Notes under the pieces: generated by a model
What the model saw: the letters and a program-made list of their open reading frames with translations, nothing else
The model's database searches: none
Told to the model about the DNA's origin: nothing
From: Bacteroidales bacterium
Lineage (GTDB): Bacteria; Bacteroidota; Bacteroidia; Bacteroidales; JALTDM01
Reading direction: 5' to 3'
Length of the DNA stretch: 9,574 nucleotides
NCBI GenBank assembly: GCA_026996635.1
Contig: JALWKH010000399.1
Span: 1-9,574 of the forward strand
In this document: in pieces, positions 1 to 7,479 of the stretch
How positions within the stretch are numbered: position 1 is the stretch's first letter
How the letters are laid out: the number at the start of each line of letters is the position of its first letter
Translations under genes and position numbers: made by a program

Positions 1-46
1 GGATAAAGTTAAATATGTAATTTTTTCCCATAAATATTTTTTCATA

Positions 47-2293
47 ATGAAAAAGATTACCAGACGCGATTTTATTAAAATATCGGCAGCAGGAGGAGCG
101 GCACTTGCAATGACGGATCCGATACTGAATTGGGTGCCGTCATTCCTCAAACAAGATTACACACCGCTATCTGAAGACAAAGCGGAACGAACACCTACCG
201 TTTGTGAAGTATGTTTCTGGAAATGTGCCGGTTGGGTTTACAAGGATAAAAACGGTAAAATCCAAAAAATTATCGGAAACGAAAACGATCCTCACTCAAT
301 GGGAAGGCTATGTCCGAGAGGAACCGGTGGTGTGGGGATGTTTTATGATAAAGACAGGCTGAAAAATCCGATGATTAGAGTCGGTAAGCCGGGTTCTCAA
401 AAGTTCAAAGAAGTTTCTTGGGATGAAGCTTTGGATTATGTAGCCAAAAAAGTAAAGGAAATAGGCGAGAAATACGGCTACGAAAGTATGGCTCTCTTGG
501 ACCACGGAACCACAGCTCACCATTTTGAACATCTATTCCGTTCAATGGGCTCAGAAAATACCGCAGAACCTGCTATTGCCCAATGTCTCGGAGCAAGGGA
601 AGCAGGATTTATCCATACTTACGGATCAGGTCTTGGTTCACCCGAACCTGTTGACATAAGAAACGCCAAATGTGTGGTTTTCATAGGTAGCCACGTTGGC
701 GAAAATATGCACAATGGCGTAGTACAAGATGTATCTTACGGAATTGATCACGGCCTAACCATAATTACAGTTGACCCGAGATTTTCTACGGTAGCTTCCA
801 AATCAAAATATTGGTTGCCTATCAAGCCGGCTACCGATATGGCATTGTTGCTGGCATGGATGCATATATTGATTTACGAAGAATTGTATGACAAAGAATA
901 TGTAGAAAAATACACATACGGCTTTGAACAGCTGAAAGCTCATGTAAGAAATTACACCCCGGAATGGGCTGCAGCAAAAACAGACCTTCCTGACGATTTA
1001 ATTAAAAAAGCCGCTTACGAAATGGCTGCAGCATCACCTGCAGTTGCAATTCACCCGGGTAGGCATGTTGCATGGTACGGCGATGATACCCAAAGGGAAA
1101 GAGCTATTGCAATATTAAACGCACTGTTAGGTGCTTGGGGCAGAAAAGGAGGATTCTATTTCCCAGAAAAGAAAGTATTACCTAAATATCCTATCCCACA
1201 CTACCCCGAACCGAAATGGACTTGGAAAGATATTACACACGATAAATACAAAGGTGCCTTTACCGGCGTAACTAATTTGCTGATAGATGCATCACTTCCC
1301 GAAAACAAATCCCCGTACAAAATAAAAGGTTGGTTTGTTGTAGCTACCAACTTGATACAATCCATTCCAAACAAAGAAAAAACATTGAGGGCTATTCAAA
1401 ACCTTGACTTAATAGTGGTAGTTGACACAATGCCGATGGAAATTACAGGCTATGCCGATGTAATCTTGCCGGAAAGCACTTATCTGGAAAGATACGATTA
1501 TTTGCGATCGAGCAGGCACAAAGTACCGAATGTGGCTCTTAGAATGCCGGCTGTAGAACCGCAATACAACACAAAACCGGGTTGGTGGATAGCACGCGAA
1601 ATTGGTATCAGACTCGGACTCAAAGATTATTATCCTTGGGAAACTCTCGAAGAAGTACTTGATTGGCAATTGAAGCAAGTAGGATCTTCACTCGAAGAAC
1701 TCAAAAAAATAGGCGTTAAAACATTCCCGAAAGAAGAAGCATTGTACTTGGCACCGGGAGAAGATTATGAATTTAACACCAATACAGGAAAAATAGAACT
1801 TTATTCCACATCACTGGCAGAAATGGGCTACGACCCGATGCCTAAATACAAAGAACACCCGCAACCGCAAGCAGGATATTACAGGCTCATCTACGGAAGA
1901 GTGCCTATGCACACATTCGGCAGAACAACAAACAATCCGAATTTGAATGACTTAAGGGATGAAAACCATTTGTGGGTAAATCCTAAAGTTGCCAAAATCT
2001 TGGGTCTTGAAAACGATCAAGAAGTCTGGCTGAAAAACCAAGACGGTGTGGTTTCTACATTCCCCGTAAAAGTAAGAATTACCGAAAGAATAAGGCACGA
2101 CAGTGTTTATTTACCACACGGATTCGGACACACTGCGTCTAAGCTAAGCAGGTCTTACGGTAAAGGCGGTGCCGATTGGGAACTCACCACCAAGGTTGCT
2201 CTCGACGATGTAACCGGAGGAACAGGTATGAGAGGAAATTTTGTAACAATATTAACTGAAAATCCACATAAAAATCAGGAGGCTGAATCATGA
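47..2293 (+). CDS. psrA: Molybdopterin-dependent polysulfide/thiosulfate reductase-type catalytic subunit (Tat-exported)
   Basis: Catalytic subunit of a membrane-bound sulfur oxidoreductase of the DMSO-reductase superfamily, probably interconverting polysulfide, thiosulfate or elemental sulfur with sulfide in the periplasm. The N-terminus has a twin-arginine signal (TRRDFIK, residues 5-11) followed by an Ala/Gly-rich stretch. A [4Fe-4S] site follows with Cys53, Cys56, Cys60 and Cys89. Cys180, in an AQCLG context, is at the place expected for the cysteine ligand of molybdenum. The C-terminal molydopterin-dinucleotide-binding domain starts near residue 610. At 748 residues it matches PsrA/PhsA (about 760) better than the roughly 1000-residue TtrA or SoeA. 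The ATG at 47 is chosen because it precedes the Tat signal directly; no clear ribosome binding site is seen. It overlaps the Fe-S subunit gene by 4 bases. Family is certain; substrate and direction cannot be read from sequence. Confidence 0.93.
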   Translation: MKKITRRDFIKISAAGGAALAMTDPILNWVPSFLKQDYTPLSEDKAERTPTVCEVCFWKCAGWVYKDKNGKIQKIIGNENDPHSMGRLCPRGTGGVGMFYDKDRLKNPMIRVGKPGSQKFKEVSWDEALDYVAKKVKEIGEKYGYESMALLDHGTTAHHFEHLFRSMGSENTAEPAIAQCLGAREAGFIHTYGSGLGSPEPVDIRNAKCVVFIGSHVGENMHNGVVQDVSYGIDHGLTIITVDPRFSTVASKSKYWLPIKPATDMALLLAWMHILIYEELYDKEYVEKYTYGFEQLKAHVRNYTPEWAAAKTDLPDDLIKKAAYEMAAASPAVAIHPGRHVAWYGDDTQRERAIAILNALLGAWGRKGGFYFPEKKVLPKYPIPHYPEPKWTWKDITHDKYKGAFTGVTNLLIDASLPENKSPYKIKGWFVVATNLIQSIPNKEKTLRAIQNLDLIVVVDTMPMEITGYADVILPESTYLERYDYLRSSRHKVPNVALRMPAVEPQYNTKPGWWIAREIGIRLGLKDYYPWETLEEVLDWQLKQVGSSLEELKKIGVKTFPKEEALYLAPGEDYEFNTNTGKIELYSTSLAEMGYDPMPKYKEHPQPQAGYYRLIYGRVPMHTFGRTTNNPNLNDLRDENHLWVNPKVAKILGLENDQEVWLKNQDGVVSTFPVKVRITERIRHDSVYLPHGFGHTASKLSRSYGKGGADWELTTKVALDDVTGGTGMRGNFVTILTENPHKNQEAES
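2277..2282 (+). promoter_or_regulatory. Strong Shine-Dalgarno site for the Fe-S subunit gene
   Basis: A perfect AGGAGG lies 7 bases upstream of the ATG at 2290, inside the last codons of the catalytic-subunit gene. The start codon overlaps the preceding stop in an ATGA arrangement (2290-2293), the classic layout for translational coupling. It is the strongest ribosome binding site in the window; most other starts have only AAGG-like or AT-rich leaders. It may serve to keep the Fe-S subunit matched in amount to the catalytic subunit. Confidence 0.8.
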
Positions 2294-2823
2294 GGTATGC
2301 AATGGCAATTGACATAAAGAAGTGTGTAGGTTGTGCAGACTGTGTAGTAGCCTGCCAAACCGAAAACAATGTGCCTATCGGATATGCAAGGGATTGGATA
2401 ATTGAAAAAGTGGAAGGTTTGTATCCGGATTTGAGGTTGCACTTCGAATCGCAAAGATGTAACCACTGTGATGATGCACCGTGTGTAAGGGTTTGTCCGA
2501 CAGGAGCAAGCCACATTATAGAAGGCGGTATCGTAAAAGTTACCCACGAAGAATGTATCGGTTGCGGTGCTTGTATTGAAGCTTGTCCCTATGAAGCAAG
2601 GTATTTTCATCCGGACGGATATGTTGACAAATGTACTTTCTGCGACCACAGGACTTCACAAGGCGACAACCCAGCTTGTGTATCGGTATGTCCTACACAT
2701 TGTATGTATTTCGGCGATTTGGATGATCCCGAAAGTCCTGTTTCAAAGATTTTGAGGGAAAGAGAACATTATGCACTGGCACCTGAAGCCGGCACAAAAC
2801 CAAATGTATTTTATGTAAAATAA
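2290..2823 (+). CDS. psrB: Four-cluster [4Fe-4S] electron-transfer subunit (PsrB/PhsB/DmsB-like)
   Basis: Ferredoxin-like subunit passing electrons between the molybdenum subunit and the membrane quinone module. Four cysteine quartets are visible: Cys12/15/18/22, Cys57/60/65/69, Cys89/92/95/99 and Cys115/118/130/134. Each is suited to one [4Fe-4S] cluster, the usual DmsB/PsrB/NrfC pattern; an extra Cys138 follows. Length (177 residues) is normal for the family. There is no signal peptide, as expected for a subunit exported by riding with the twin-arginine catalytic partner. The gene overlaps the upstream gene by 4 bases and is followed after 16 bases by the membrane anchor gene. Family assignment is firm; the psrB name is by context. 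Confidence 0.93.
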   Translation: MRYAMAIDIKKCVGCADCVVACQTENNVPIGYARDWIIEKVEGLYPDLRLHFESQRCNHCDDAPCVRVCPTGASHIIEGGIVKVTHEECIGCGACIEACPYEARYFHPDGYVDKCTFCDHRTSQGDNPACVSVCPTHCMYFGDLDDPESPVSKILREREHYALAPEAGTKPNVFYVK

Positions 2824-2839
2824 TTCAAAATAAAGGATT

Positions 2840-3835
2840 ATGAAAGAGCAATTAATGGCAAGTGGTAGAAATATTCCGGACCTATATCCGCACGTTGATG
2901 TGTGGGGATTCGGAATACCTTTATATCTTTTTATCGGGGGATTGGCTGCCGGAATATTACTTTTTGCCGCATATTTTTACCTTAAAGGCAAAGGTGACGA
3001 ATTGCCCGTTACCGTAAAAATCAGTACAATAATTCCACCGGTAATTATAGCCTTGGGGCTTTTCTTTTTGGTAGAAGACTTGCACCACAAAGCATACTTC
3101 TGGCAACTGATGACACACTTCAGAATTCAATCTCCTATGTCTTGGGGAGCTTGGGTGCTTACCGTTGTGTTTGTATTGTCGATTATTTGGCCGTTAACTT
3201 TTATGGATGACATTATCAAATTCTTTGAAGAAAACGGCAGAAAAAAATGGGCAAATTCATTCGTATTCATTAATAATATAATAGAAAAAACACCTGTTTT
3301 GCCTGTTGTGATTACTTGGTCAGAAAAAAACAGGAAATTGTTGGCAGGTTTATTGCTTTTCTTCGGCACAATTCTAGGTATTTATACAGGTATCTTGTTG
3401 TCGTCAATGAATGCAAGGCCGCTTTGGAATACGGCAATACTCGGACCTATTTTCCTTACTTCGGGAATATCAACCGGAACCGCCGCTATTATGTGGATGT
3501 CAAACAATGCCAAAGAAAAATTGATGTACAGCAAAATTGACTTTGTACTTATTTTAACCGAAATAGTTCTTATTGTTTTGATGTTTTTGGGAATGATTTG
3601 GGGAGGCGAAGTGCAAGTTAGGACAGCAGAAATGTTCTTTGGCGGAGAATTTACGGCTGTATTCTGGGGAATTTTCGTAGGAATGGGACTTGTAGTGCCC
3701 GCAATTTTGGAATATATGGAAATGAAAGGGATACACGTTCCGGTAGCAGTACCTGCTTTTTTGGTATTGGCAGGCGGATTATTGTTCCGTATCATTATGG
3801 TAACGGCTGGTCAAATTTCAACATATTTATTTTAA
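2840..3835 (+). CDS. psrC: NrfD/PsrC-type polytopic membrane subunit (quinone-reactive anchor)
   Basis: Integral membrane subunit that anchors the complex and exchanges electrons with the quinone pool. About eight hydrophobic helices are visible, near residues 22-48, 62-78, 102-122, 165-188, 195-220, 233-256, 272-291 and 301-324. NrfD-family hallmarks include YLFIGGLAAG (29-38), SPMSWGAW (98-105), the YTGILL..MNARPLWN region (182-197), SGISTGTA (208-215) and the closing RIIMVTAGQ (317-325). It has 331 residues. The start is uncertain: the ATG at 2840 has AAAGGA only 2 bases away, and a second in-frame ATG at 2855 would remove five residues. The YeeE-type gene starts 13 bases downstream, so this is mid-operon. 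Confidence 0.92.
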   Translation: MKEQLMASGRNIPDLYPHVDVWGFGIPLYLFIGGLAAGILLFAAYFYLKGKGDELPVTVKISTIIPPVIIALGLFFLVEDLHHKAYFWQLMTHFRIQSPMSWGAWVLTVVFVLSIIWPLTFMDDIIKFFEENGRKKWANSFVFINNIIEKTPVLPVVITWSEKNRKLLAGLLLFFGTILGIYTGILLSSMNARPLWNTAILGPIFLTSGISTGTAAIMWMSNNAKEKLMYSKIDFVLILTEIVLIVLMFLGMIWGGEVQVRTAEMFFGGEFTAVFWGIFVGMGLVVPAILEYMEMKGIHVPVAVPAFLVLAGGLLFRIIMVTAGQISTYLF

Positions 3836-3848
3836 AAAATTTTGATTT

Positions 3849-4367
3849 ATGTCCGACAGAAAAAACAAATATATGAATCCCTACCTTGCTGGATTTATTA
3901 TCGGATTGATGCTTATTGCAGCATATTACTTTTCAGGTGAAGGTCTGGGAGGTAGCGGAGCTTTCAAAAAGGTAGTGATAGCAAGTGTAGATGCTGTGGC
4001 TCACGATTATGCAAAAGATGCCGCATATTTTGCACCGGCAGTAAACAGAGGAGAATCTCCCTTGAACTCATTCCTGATTTTTGAAATTTTGGGAGTAATT
4101 GCAGGAGCTATTTTATCTGCAGCATATTTCGGCAGATTATCGTTCAAACTCGGCAAAGGACCGAACATAACTAACAAAACAAGGTTGGTTGCCGCCGTAT
4201 TCGGAGGCATTTTATGGGGAATAGGATCACAACTCGGCAGGGGTTGTACATCTGGTTTGGTTATGTCCGGTATGGCGGTAAATTCGCTGTCCGGTTATGT
4301 AGGACTTATTGCCATCTTCGGAGGTGGTTATTTGTTTGCGTGGTTTTTAAGAAAATTATGGTTATAA
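3849..4367 (+). CDS. YeeE/YedE-type sulfur transport protein, first half
   Basis: Small membrane protein (172 residues) of the YeeE/YedE (TsuA-like) sulfur-transport family, whose characterised members carry thiosulfate across the inner membrane. Hydrophobic segments lie near residues 12-28, 75-94, 114-128 and 147-167. The family signature is GRGCTSG (130-136) with its only cysteine, Cys133, after a GGILWGIGSQLG helix. The length is about half of a full-length YeeE (about 350), and a second half-length homologue starts 12 bases downstream, so the pair probably assembles as a heterodimer like other split YedE/PmpAB-type proteins. The location directly behind the molybdoenzyme suggests traffic of its substrate or product. 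Transport substrate is inferred. Confidence 0.85.
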   Translation: MSDRKNKYMNPYLAGFIIGLMLIAAYYFSGEGLGGSGAFKKVVIASVDAVAHDYAKDAAYFAPAVNRGESPLNSFLIFEILGVIAGAILSAAYFGRLSFKLGKGPNITNKTRLVAAVFGGILWGIGSQLGRGCTSGLVMSGMAVNSLSGYVGLIAIFGGGYLFAWFLRKLWL

Positions 4368-4379
4368 AAAATATATGAT

Positions 4380-5000
4380 ATGGGACCTTTATTTCCACAA
4401 GGATTAATTAGTGAACCGCTGAATCTTTTGATCGCATTTATAATAGGTATAGGATTTGGCATTGGTTTGGAAGCGGCAGGATTTACCAATACAAGGAAAC
4501 TTGCAGGCGTTTTTTACGGTTACGACTTTGTAGTGCTTAAAGTTTTCTTTACAGCTGCAATGACTGCCGCCATCGGTCTGTTTTTGATGGACGCATACGG
4601 GTTGATTGACATTAAACTTACATTTTATCCGCATACATATTGGATTCCTACGGCAATAGCAGGAGTGATAATGGGACTTGGCTTTTTGATCGGCGGTTTC
4701 TGTCCGGGTACAAGTGTTTGTGCGGCAACTACCGGAAAAATTGATGCAATGATGTTTGTGGTAGGTGTATTCATCGGTATTTTCTTCTACGCATTTACTT
4801 ACGAACCGTTGTTTGAAACATTAAGGGGAACGGGCAAAATGGGACAAGTAGATATTGCCGAATGGATTGGAATTTCAGACGGATTGTTTATTTTCATTGT
4901 AACGGTTATTGCCGTGGCAAGTTTTGTTATAGTTGACAAAATTCAGAAAAAAGTAAATTCAAAAGGCAAAATTAAAGATATTGAAGAATTAGGTTTGTAA
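4380..5000 (+). CDS. YeeE/YedE-type sulfur transport protein, second half
   Basis: Second half-length YeeE/YedE-family membrane protein (206 residues). It has a GIGFGIGLEAAGF helix (23-35), the conserved region TRKLAGVFYGYDFVVLKVFF (38-57), and the core motif GGFCPGTSVCA (105-115), which carries its only cysteines, Cys108 and Cys114. Hydrophobic segments lie near 14-32, 52-71, 89-108, 122-140 and 168-186, followed by a basic C-terminal tail (KIQKKVNSKGK). With the preceding protein it gives three cysteines in total, the number reported as functionally important in the structurally studied Spirochaeta thermophila YeeE, where they relay thiosulfate. I infer, but cannot show, that the three here sit in one pathway. 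The first rhodanese gene starts 10 bases downstream. Confidence 0.87.
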   Translation: MGPLFPQGLISEPLNLLIAFIIGIGFGIGLEAAGFTNTRKLAGVFYGYDFVVLKVFFTAAMTAAIGLFLMDAYGLIDIKLTFYPHTYWIPTAIAGVIMGLGFLIGGFCPGTSVCAATTGKIDAMMFVVGVFIGIFFYAFTYEPLFETLRGTGKMGQVDIAEWIGISDGLFIFIVTVIAVASFVIVDKIQKKVNSKGKIKDIEELGL

Positions 5001-5010
5001 AACTCGGAAT

Positions 5011-5637
5011 ATGAAAACAACAGATAAATTTTTTATAGGATTATTGCTTTTTGGTGCCGTTTGGCTGCTTTTGGCACCGTCCAAACCTGAACTGAAAGAG
5101 ATTCCACTTAAGGATTTGGTACAGGAAGCAACTCAATACGACAGGTATGTTTCCACCGATGAAGTGGCAAAAGCAATTATGAGCAATGACCCGTCTGTAA
5201 TTCTTATAGATGTGAGGTCGCCCGAAGCATACAAAAAATATACATTGCCGGGAGCAATAAACATACCCGTTGACAGCATATTGAACGACCAATATGCAGA
5301 TTATGTAAATCAAGATGTTTACAAAACCGTATTTTTCTCCAACGGGTCATCAGAAGCAAATCGCGCGTGGTCGATTTGTGCCAGTTTGGGTTACAAAAAC
5401 AATTATGTAATGAAAGGAGGTTTGAATGAATGGATAAGAACGATTATAAGACCTGAAAAGCCTGCAGAATGGTCATCTGAGGGAGATTTTGATTTGTATG
5501 AATTCAGAAAAGGTGCATCAAGGTTTTTCGGCGGTGCAAATGCAAGCGGTAGTGCTGAACCCGCAGCACCTGCACCCGCACCGAGACCTATTGCTCACAA
5601 AAAGAAAAAACAAGCTGCAGCCGGTGGTTGTGAATAA
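5011..5637 (+). CDS. Membrane-anchored rhodanese-fold protein, active-site Cys replaced by Ser, with KKKK-GGCE tail
   Basis: Single-domain rhodanese-fold protein (208 residues). Residues 6-22 are hydrophobic with no lipobox, so it is an N-terminal anchor or signal peptide placing the domain outside the cytoplasm. The rhodanese domain spans about 46-145: ILIDVRSPEAY (64-74), LPGAINIP (79-86) and GGLNEW (136-141). Where rhodaneses carry the catalytic cysteine this protein has FFSNGSSEAN (108-117), that is Ser110. A Pro/Ala linker (about 182-194) leads to a C-terminal tail HKKKKQAAAGGCE with penultimate Cys207. The only other cysteine is Cys123, in a helix. Classical thiosulfate sulfurtransfer at the domain looks impossible; a role as sulfur carrier through the tail, or as a binding scaffold, is my inference. 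The next rhodanese gene starts 18 bases downstream. Confidence 0.88.
   Translation: MKTTDKFFIGLLLFGAVWLLLAPSKPELKEIPLKDLVQEATQYDRYVSTDEVAKAIMSNDPSVILIDVRSPEAYKKYTLPGAINIPVDSILNDQYADYVNQDVYKTVFFSNGSSEANRAWSICASLGYKNNYVMKGGLNEWIRTIIRPEKPAEWSSEGDFDLYEFRKGASRFFGGANASGSAEPAAPAPAPRPIAHKKKKQAAAGGCE
5587..5637 (+). repeat. Tail-coding direct repeat, copy 1
   Basis: Encodes PIAHKKKKQAAAGGCE and the stop. Bases 5587-5635 match copy 2 (6220-6268) at 48 of 49 positions, the only change being the third base of the last Ala codon (5622 versus 6255). Bases 5599-5637 match copy 3 at 38 of 39. The surrounding rhodanese domains are far more diverged, so the tail DNA has been recently copied, gene-converted or strongly constrained. 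Confidence 0.9.
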
Positions 5638-5655
5638 CATTAAACAAATAAGGTT

Positions 5656-6270
5656 ATGAAAAAATTAAATATTGTTTACATATTGGCAGTGGTTTTATTG
5701 TTAGGTTCGTGCTCATCCGGAAACAATGCGGAATGGAAGCAATACAATAAAAAAGAGCATTTGCAATCGTTTAATGTACAAGTGCTTACTGCCGAAGAAT
5801 TGACAGACATTATAGTTTCGGAAGATACTGCACATTTCAGGCTGATTGATGTGAGGACACACCATAAATTTGCCGAAGGACACGCTCCGAATGCAATAAA
5901 TATCCCATTAAAAAAACTGTACGACCTGAAATACAGCGATGTTCTTTGCCAAGACAAAAAAGTAAATGTCTTTTACGGCGAAGACCCGGCACAAGGGAAA
6001 CTTGCAGCTATGATTTTGGCTCACTACGGGTTCAAAAACAATGTTGCGGCACTTGGCGGATATGATTTTATTCAAAATCACATAATAAACAATTTCGGCA
6101 TTTACAGCAATGTTTACGACGACGAAAAAGCCGTTTACGATTATGCAAAGGTAATTGCCGAAACACCCGGCGCAAGTGCAGGATCATCCGGTTCCGTGGC
6201 ACCTGCACCAGCACCGAAGCCTATTGCTCACAAAAAGAAAAAACAAGCTGCAGCAGGTGGTTGTGAATAG
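5656..6270 (+). CDS. Rhodanese-fold lipoprotein, active-site Cys replaced by Gly, with KKKK-GGCE tail
   Basis: Predicted lipoprotein (204 residues): a short basic N-terminus, a hydrophobic core and the lipobox LGSC with Cys19 as the acylated residue. The rhodanese domain spans about 44-145: LIDVRTHHKFAEGHAPNAIN (63-82) and GFKNNVAALGG (125-135). The active-site loop reads FYGEDPAQGK (106-115), with Gly108 at the usual cysteine position, so the domain is probably not a classical sulfurtransferase. Cys98 is the only other internal cysteine. A Ser/Gly then Pro/Ala linker (171-189) ends in the same HKKKKQAAAGGCE tail, with Cys203 penultimate. Overall layout resembles the preceding gene, suggesting an old tandem duplication, while the tails are nearly identical even in DNA. 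Start chosen from the signal peptide; AAGG lies just upstream. Confidence 0.88.
   Translation: MKKLNIVYILAVVLLLGSCSSGNNAEWKQYNKKEHLQSFNVQVLTAEELTDIIVSEDTAHFRLIDVRTHHKFAEGHAPNAINIPLKKLYDLKYSDVLCQDKKVNVFYGEDPAQGKLAAMILAHYGFKNNVAALGGYDFIQNHIINNFGIYSNVYDDEKAVYDYAKVIAETPGASAGSSGSVAPAPAPKPIAHKKKKQAAAGGCE
6220..6270 (+). repeat. Tail-coding direct repeat, copy 2
   Basis: Second copy of the C-terminal tail sequence, ending in a TAG stop where the other two end in TAA. Similarity to copy 1 continues upstream through the Pro/Ala linker codons (GCACCTGCACC shared). Codon choices are also the same (AAA AAG AAA AAA for the four lysines), which pure protein-level selection would not require. Confidence 0.9.
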
Positions 6271-6302
6271 TTTTTTAGTGATAACAAAAATTATTTAGAA
6301 GA

Positions 6303-7445
6303 ATGAAGACAAACAAAATACATTGGAAAGTTTTCGGGTTAATTTTGGTAGCATCTGTTTTTATGTTTCAAAGCTGCTCCGAAGCACCGGTAAATCCCAA
6401 AAATGTAAAACAACTTGACACAAAGTCATTGTTGAAATCAACACCGCAAGTTTCATTGGCTGATTTTGTGCTGAAAACAGGAAACATTATTACTAAAAAG
6501 TTCTTTCCGCCATATATTCACGCAGCGGAACTTTATTATGAACTGCCGACAACACTTGTAATTGATATTAGAAGCAAAGAAGAATACAAGCAAGGTCATA
6601 TAGACGGAGCATACAATGTGCCGAGAGATCAAATTTTGAAATTCCTTGAAACAAAAGTTCACCCCGAAGCATACAAAAAAATCGTAATTGTTGACAAATA
6701 CGGACCTGTCGGTATATATGCGGCAACATTATTAAGATTTTACGGATACGATAATGCTTACGGATTGAAATTCGGCATTGGAGCTTGGAACAGAAAATTT
6801 GCAAATAATATTGAAAAATATCTGTCTAACAAATACGCAAGCAAACTTGACACGGTTAATACTCCTAAACCACAAGCCGGTGTACTTCCAATTACAGCAA
6901 AACAACCTTACAAAAAGATATTGAAGTCTCAAGTGGAAAAATGTCTTGCTCTTCCCGACTCACAAATATTTGTAAATGTTGACGATGTATTCGGTAATTC
7001 TGACAAATATTTTAAAATTGCTTACTGGTCGGAACCAAAATACAATAACGGACACATTCCGGGCAGTATAAGATACAACACCAGAAGCGATTTAAGTGTG
7101 GACAAAGAGCTGAATACATTACCTGTTGACAAGAAAATAGTTGTTTATTGCAATACGGGACACCACGCCATAGCAACAGTGGCGTATTTGAAACTGTTGG
7201 GTTACGATGCAAGGTCAATAATGTATGGTGCCAACTCATTTATGAATCAAAAATTTGCAACCGATTTCCCGGGTGCAGGAATTACCGATGTAAGTCTGAT
7301 TACAGCAGAACTGCCATTGGTAACGGGAGAAAAAAGAAGCAACAAAAAACAAATAAAAGCCACAGCATCTGCAGTAAAGGTAGCAGCACCCGTAATACCC
7401 GTTCATAAAAAGAAAAAACAAGCTGCAGCCGGCGGTTGTGAATAA
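6303..7445 (+). CDS. Two-domain rhodanese lipoprotein (inactive + active domain) with KKKK-GGCE tail
   Basis: Predicted lipoprotein (380 residues) with lipobox-like FQSC, Cys25 being the acylation site. Two rhodanese domains are visible. Domain 1 (about 73-167): VIDIRSKEEYKQGHIDGAYN (86-105) and loop VIVDKYGPVG (128-137), with Asp131 at the active-site position. Domain 2 (about 205-320): NNGHIPGSIRYN (248-259) and loop YCNTGHHA (282-289), with Cys283 as the likely catalytic cysteine. The inactive-then-active order is that of classical thiosulfate sulfurtransferases. After a Lys/Ala-rich linker the protein ends in HKKKKQAAAGGCE with Cys379 penultimate. It carries the only intact rhodanese active site of the three-gene set, so it could load sulfane sulfur onto the tails of itself or its neighbours (inference). 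A 57-base gap with a promoter separates it from tatA. Confidence 0.9.
   Translation: MKTNKIHWKVFGLILVASVFMFQSCSEAPVNPKNVKQLDTKSLLKSTPQVSLADFVLKTGNIITKKFFPPYIHAAELYYELPTTLVIDIRSKEEYKQGHIDGAYNVPRDQILKFLETKVHPEAYKKIVIVDKYGPVGIYAATLLRFYGYDNAYGLKFGIGAWNRKFANNIEKYLSNKYASKLDTVNTPKPQAGVLPITAKQPYKKILKSQVEKCLALPDSQIFVNVDDVFGNSDKYFKIAYWSEPKYNNGHIPGSIRYNTRSDLSVDKELNTLPVDKKIVVYCNTGHHAIATVAYLKLLGYDARSIMYGANSFMNQKFATDFPGAGITDVSLITAELPLVTGEKRSNKKQIKATASAVKVAAPVIPVHKKKKQAAAGGCE
7404..7445 (+). repeat. Tail-coding direct repeat, copy 3
   Basis: Third copy of the tail. From 7407 to the TAA it differs from copy 1 at a single synonymous position (GGC versus GGT). Upstream of the histidine codon the similarity stops quickly (PVIPVH instead of PKPIAH), so the exchanged or conserved unit in this copy is essentially the HKKKKQAAAGGCE coding block. 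Confidence 0.88.
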
Positions 7446-7449
7446 CAGG

Positions 7450-7479
7450 CTTGCAGATATTAAAATTTGATTACTTTTG
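7450..7479 (+). promoter_or_regulatory. tatA: Bacteroidota-type promoter for tatAC
   Basis: TACTTTTG at 7472-7479 is a full match to the Bacteroidota -7 element TAnnTTTG. TTG at 7451-7453 is 18 bases upstream, close to the expected place of the -33 TTTG box. It lies in the gap right after the third rhodanese stop and predicts a start of transcription near 7486 with a very short leader before the tatA ATG at 7503. tatAC could therefore be expressed independently of the upstream genes. Confidence 0.65.

Noticed and set aside
1..46. Promoter upstream of the molybdoenzyme gene
   Set aside because: Only AT-rich sequence with weak TAnnTTT-like matches is present and too little upstream DNA is in the window to judge.
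1409..1678. Open reading frame on the minus strand inside the molybdoenzyme gene, and similar antisense frames elsewhere (for example 2184-2516 and 3382-3795)
   Set aside because: They lie wholly or mostly opposite well-supported genes, have low-complexity or implausible translations and show no domain motif or start signal.
5587..7445. C-terminal tails as a sortase, PEP-CTERM, GlyGly-CTERM/rhombosortase or type IX secretion sorting signal
   Set aside because: There is no hydrophobic helix next to the motif, the basic residues come before rather than after the Gly-Gly-Cys, and no beta-sandwich CTD is present.
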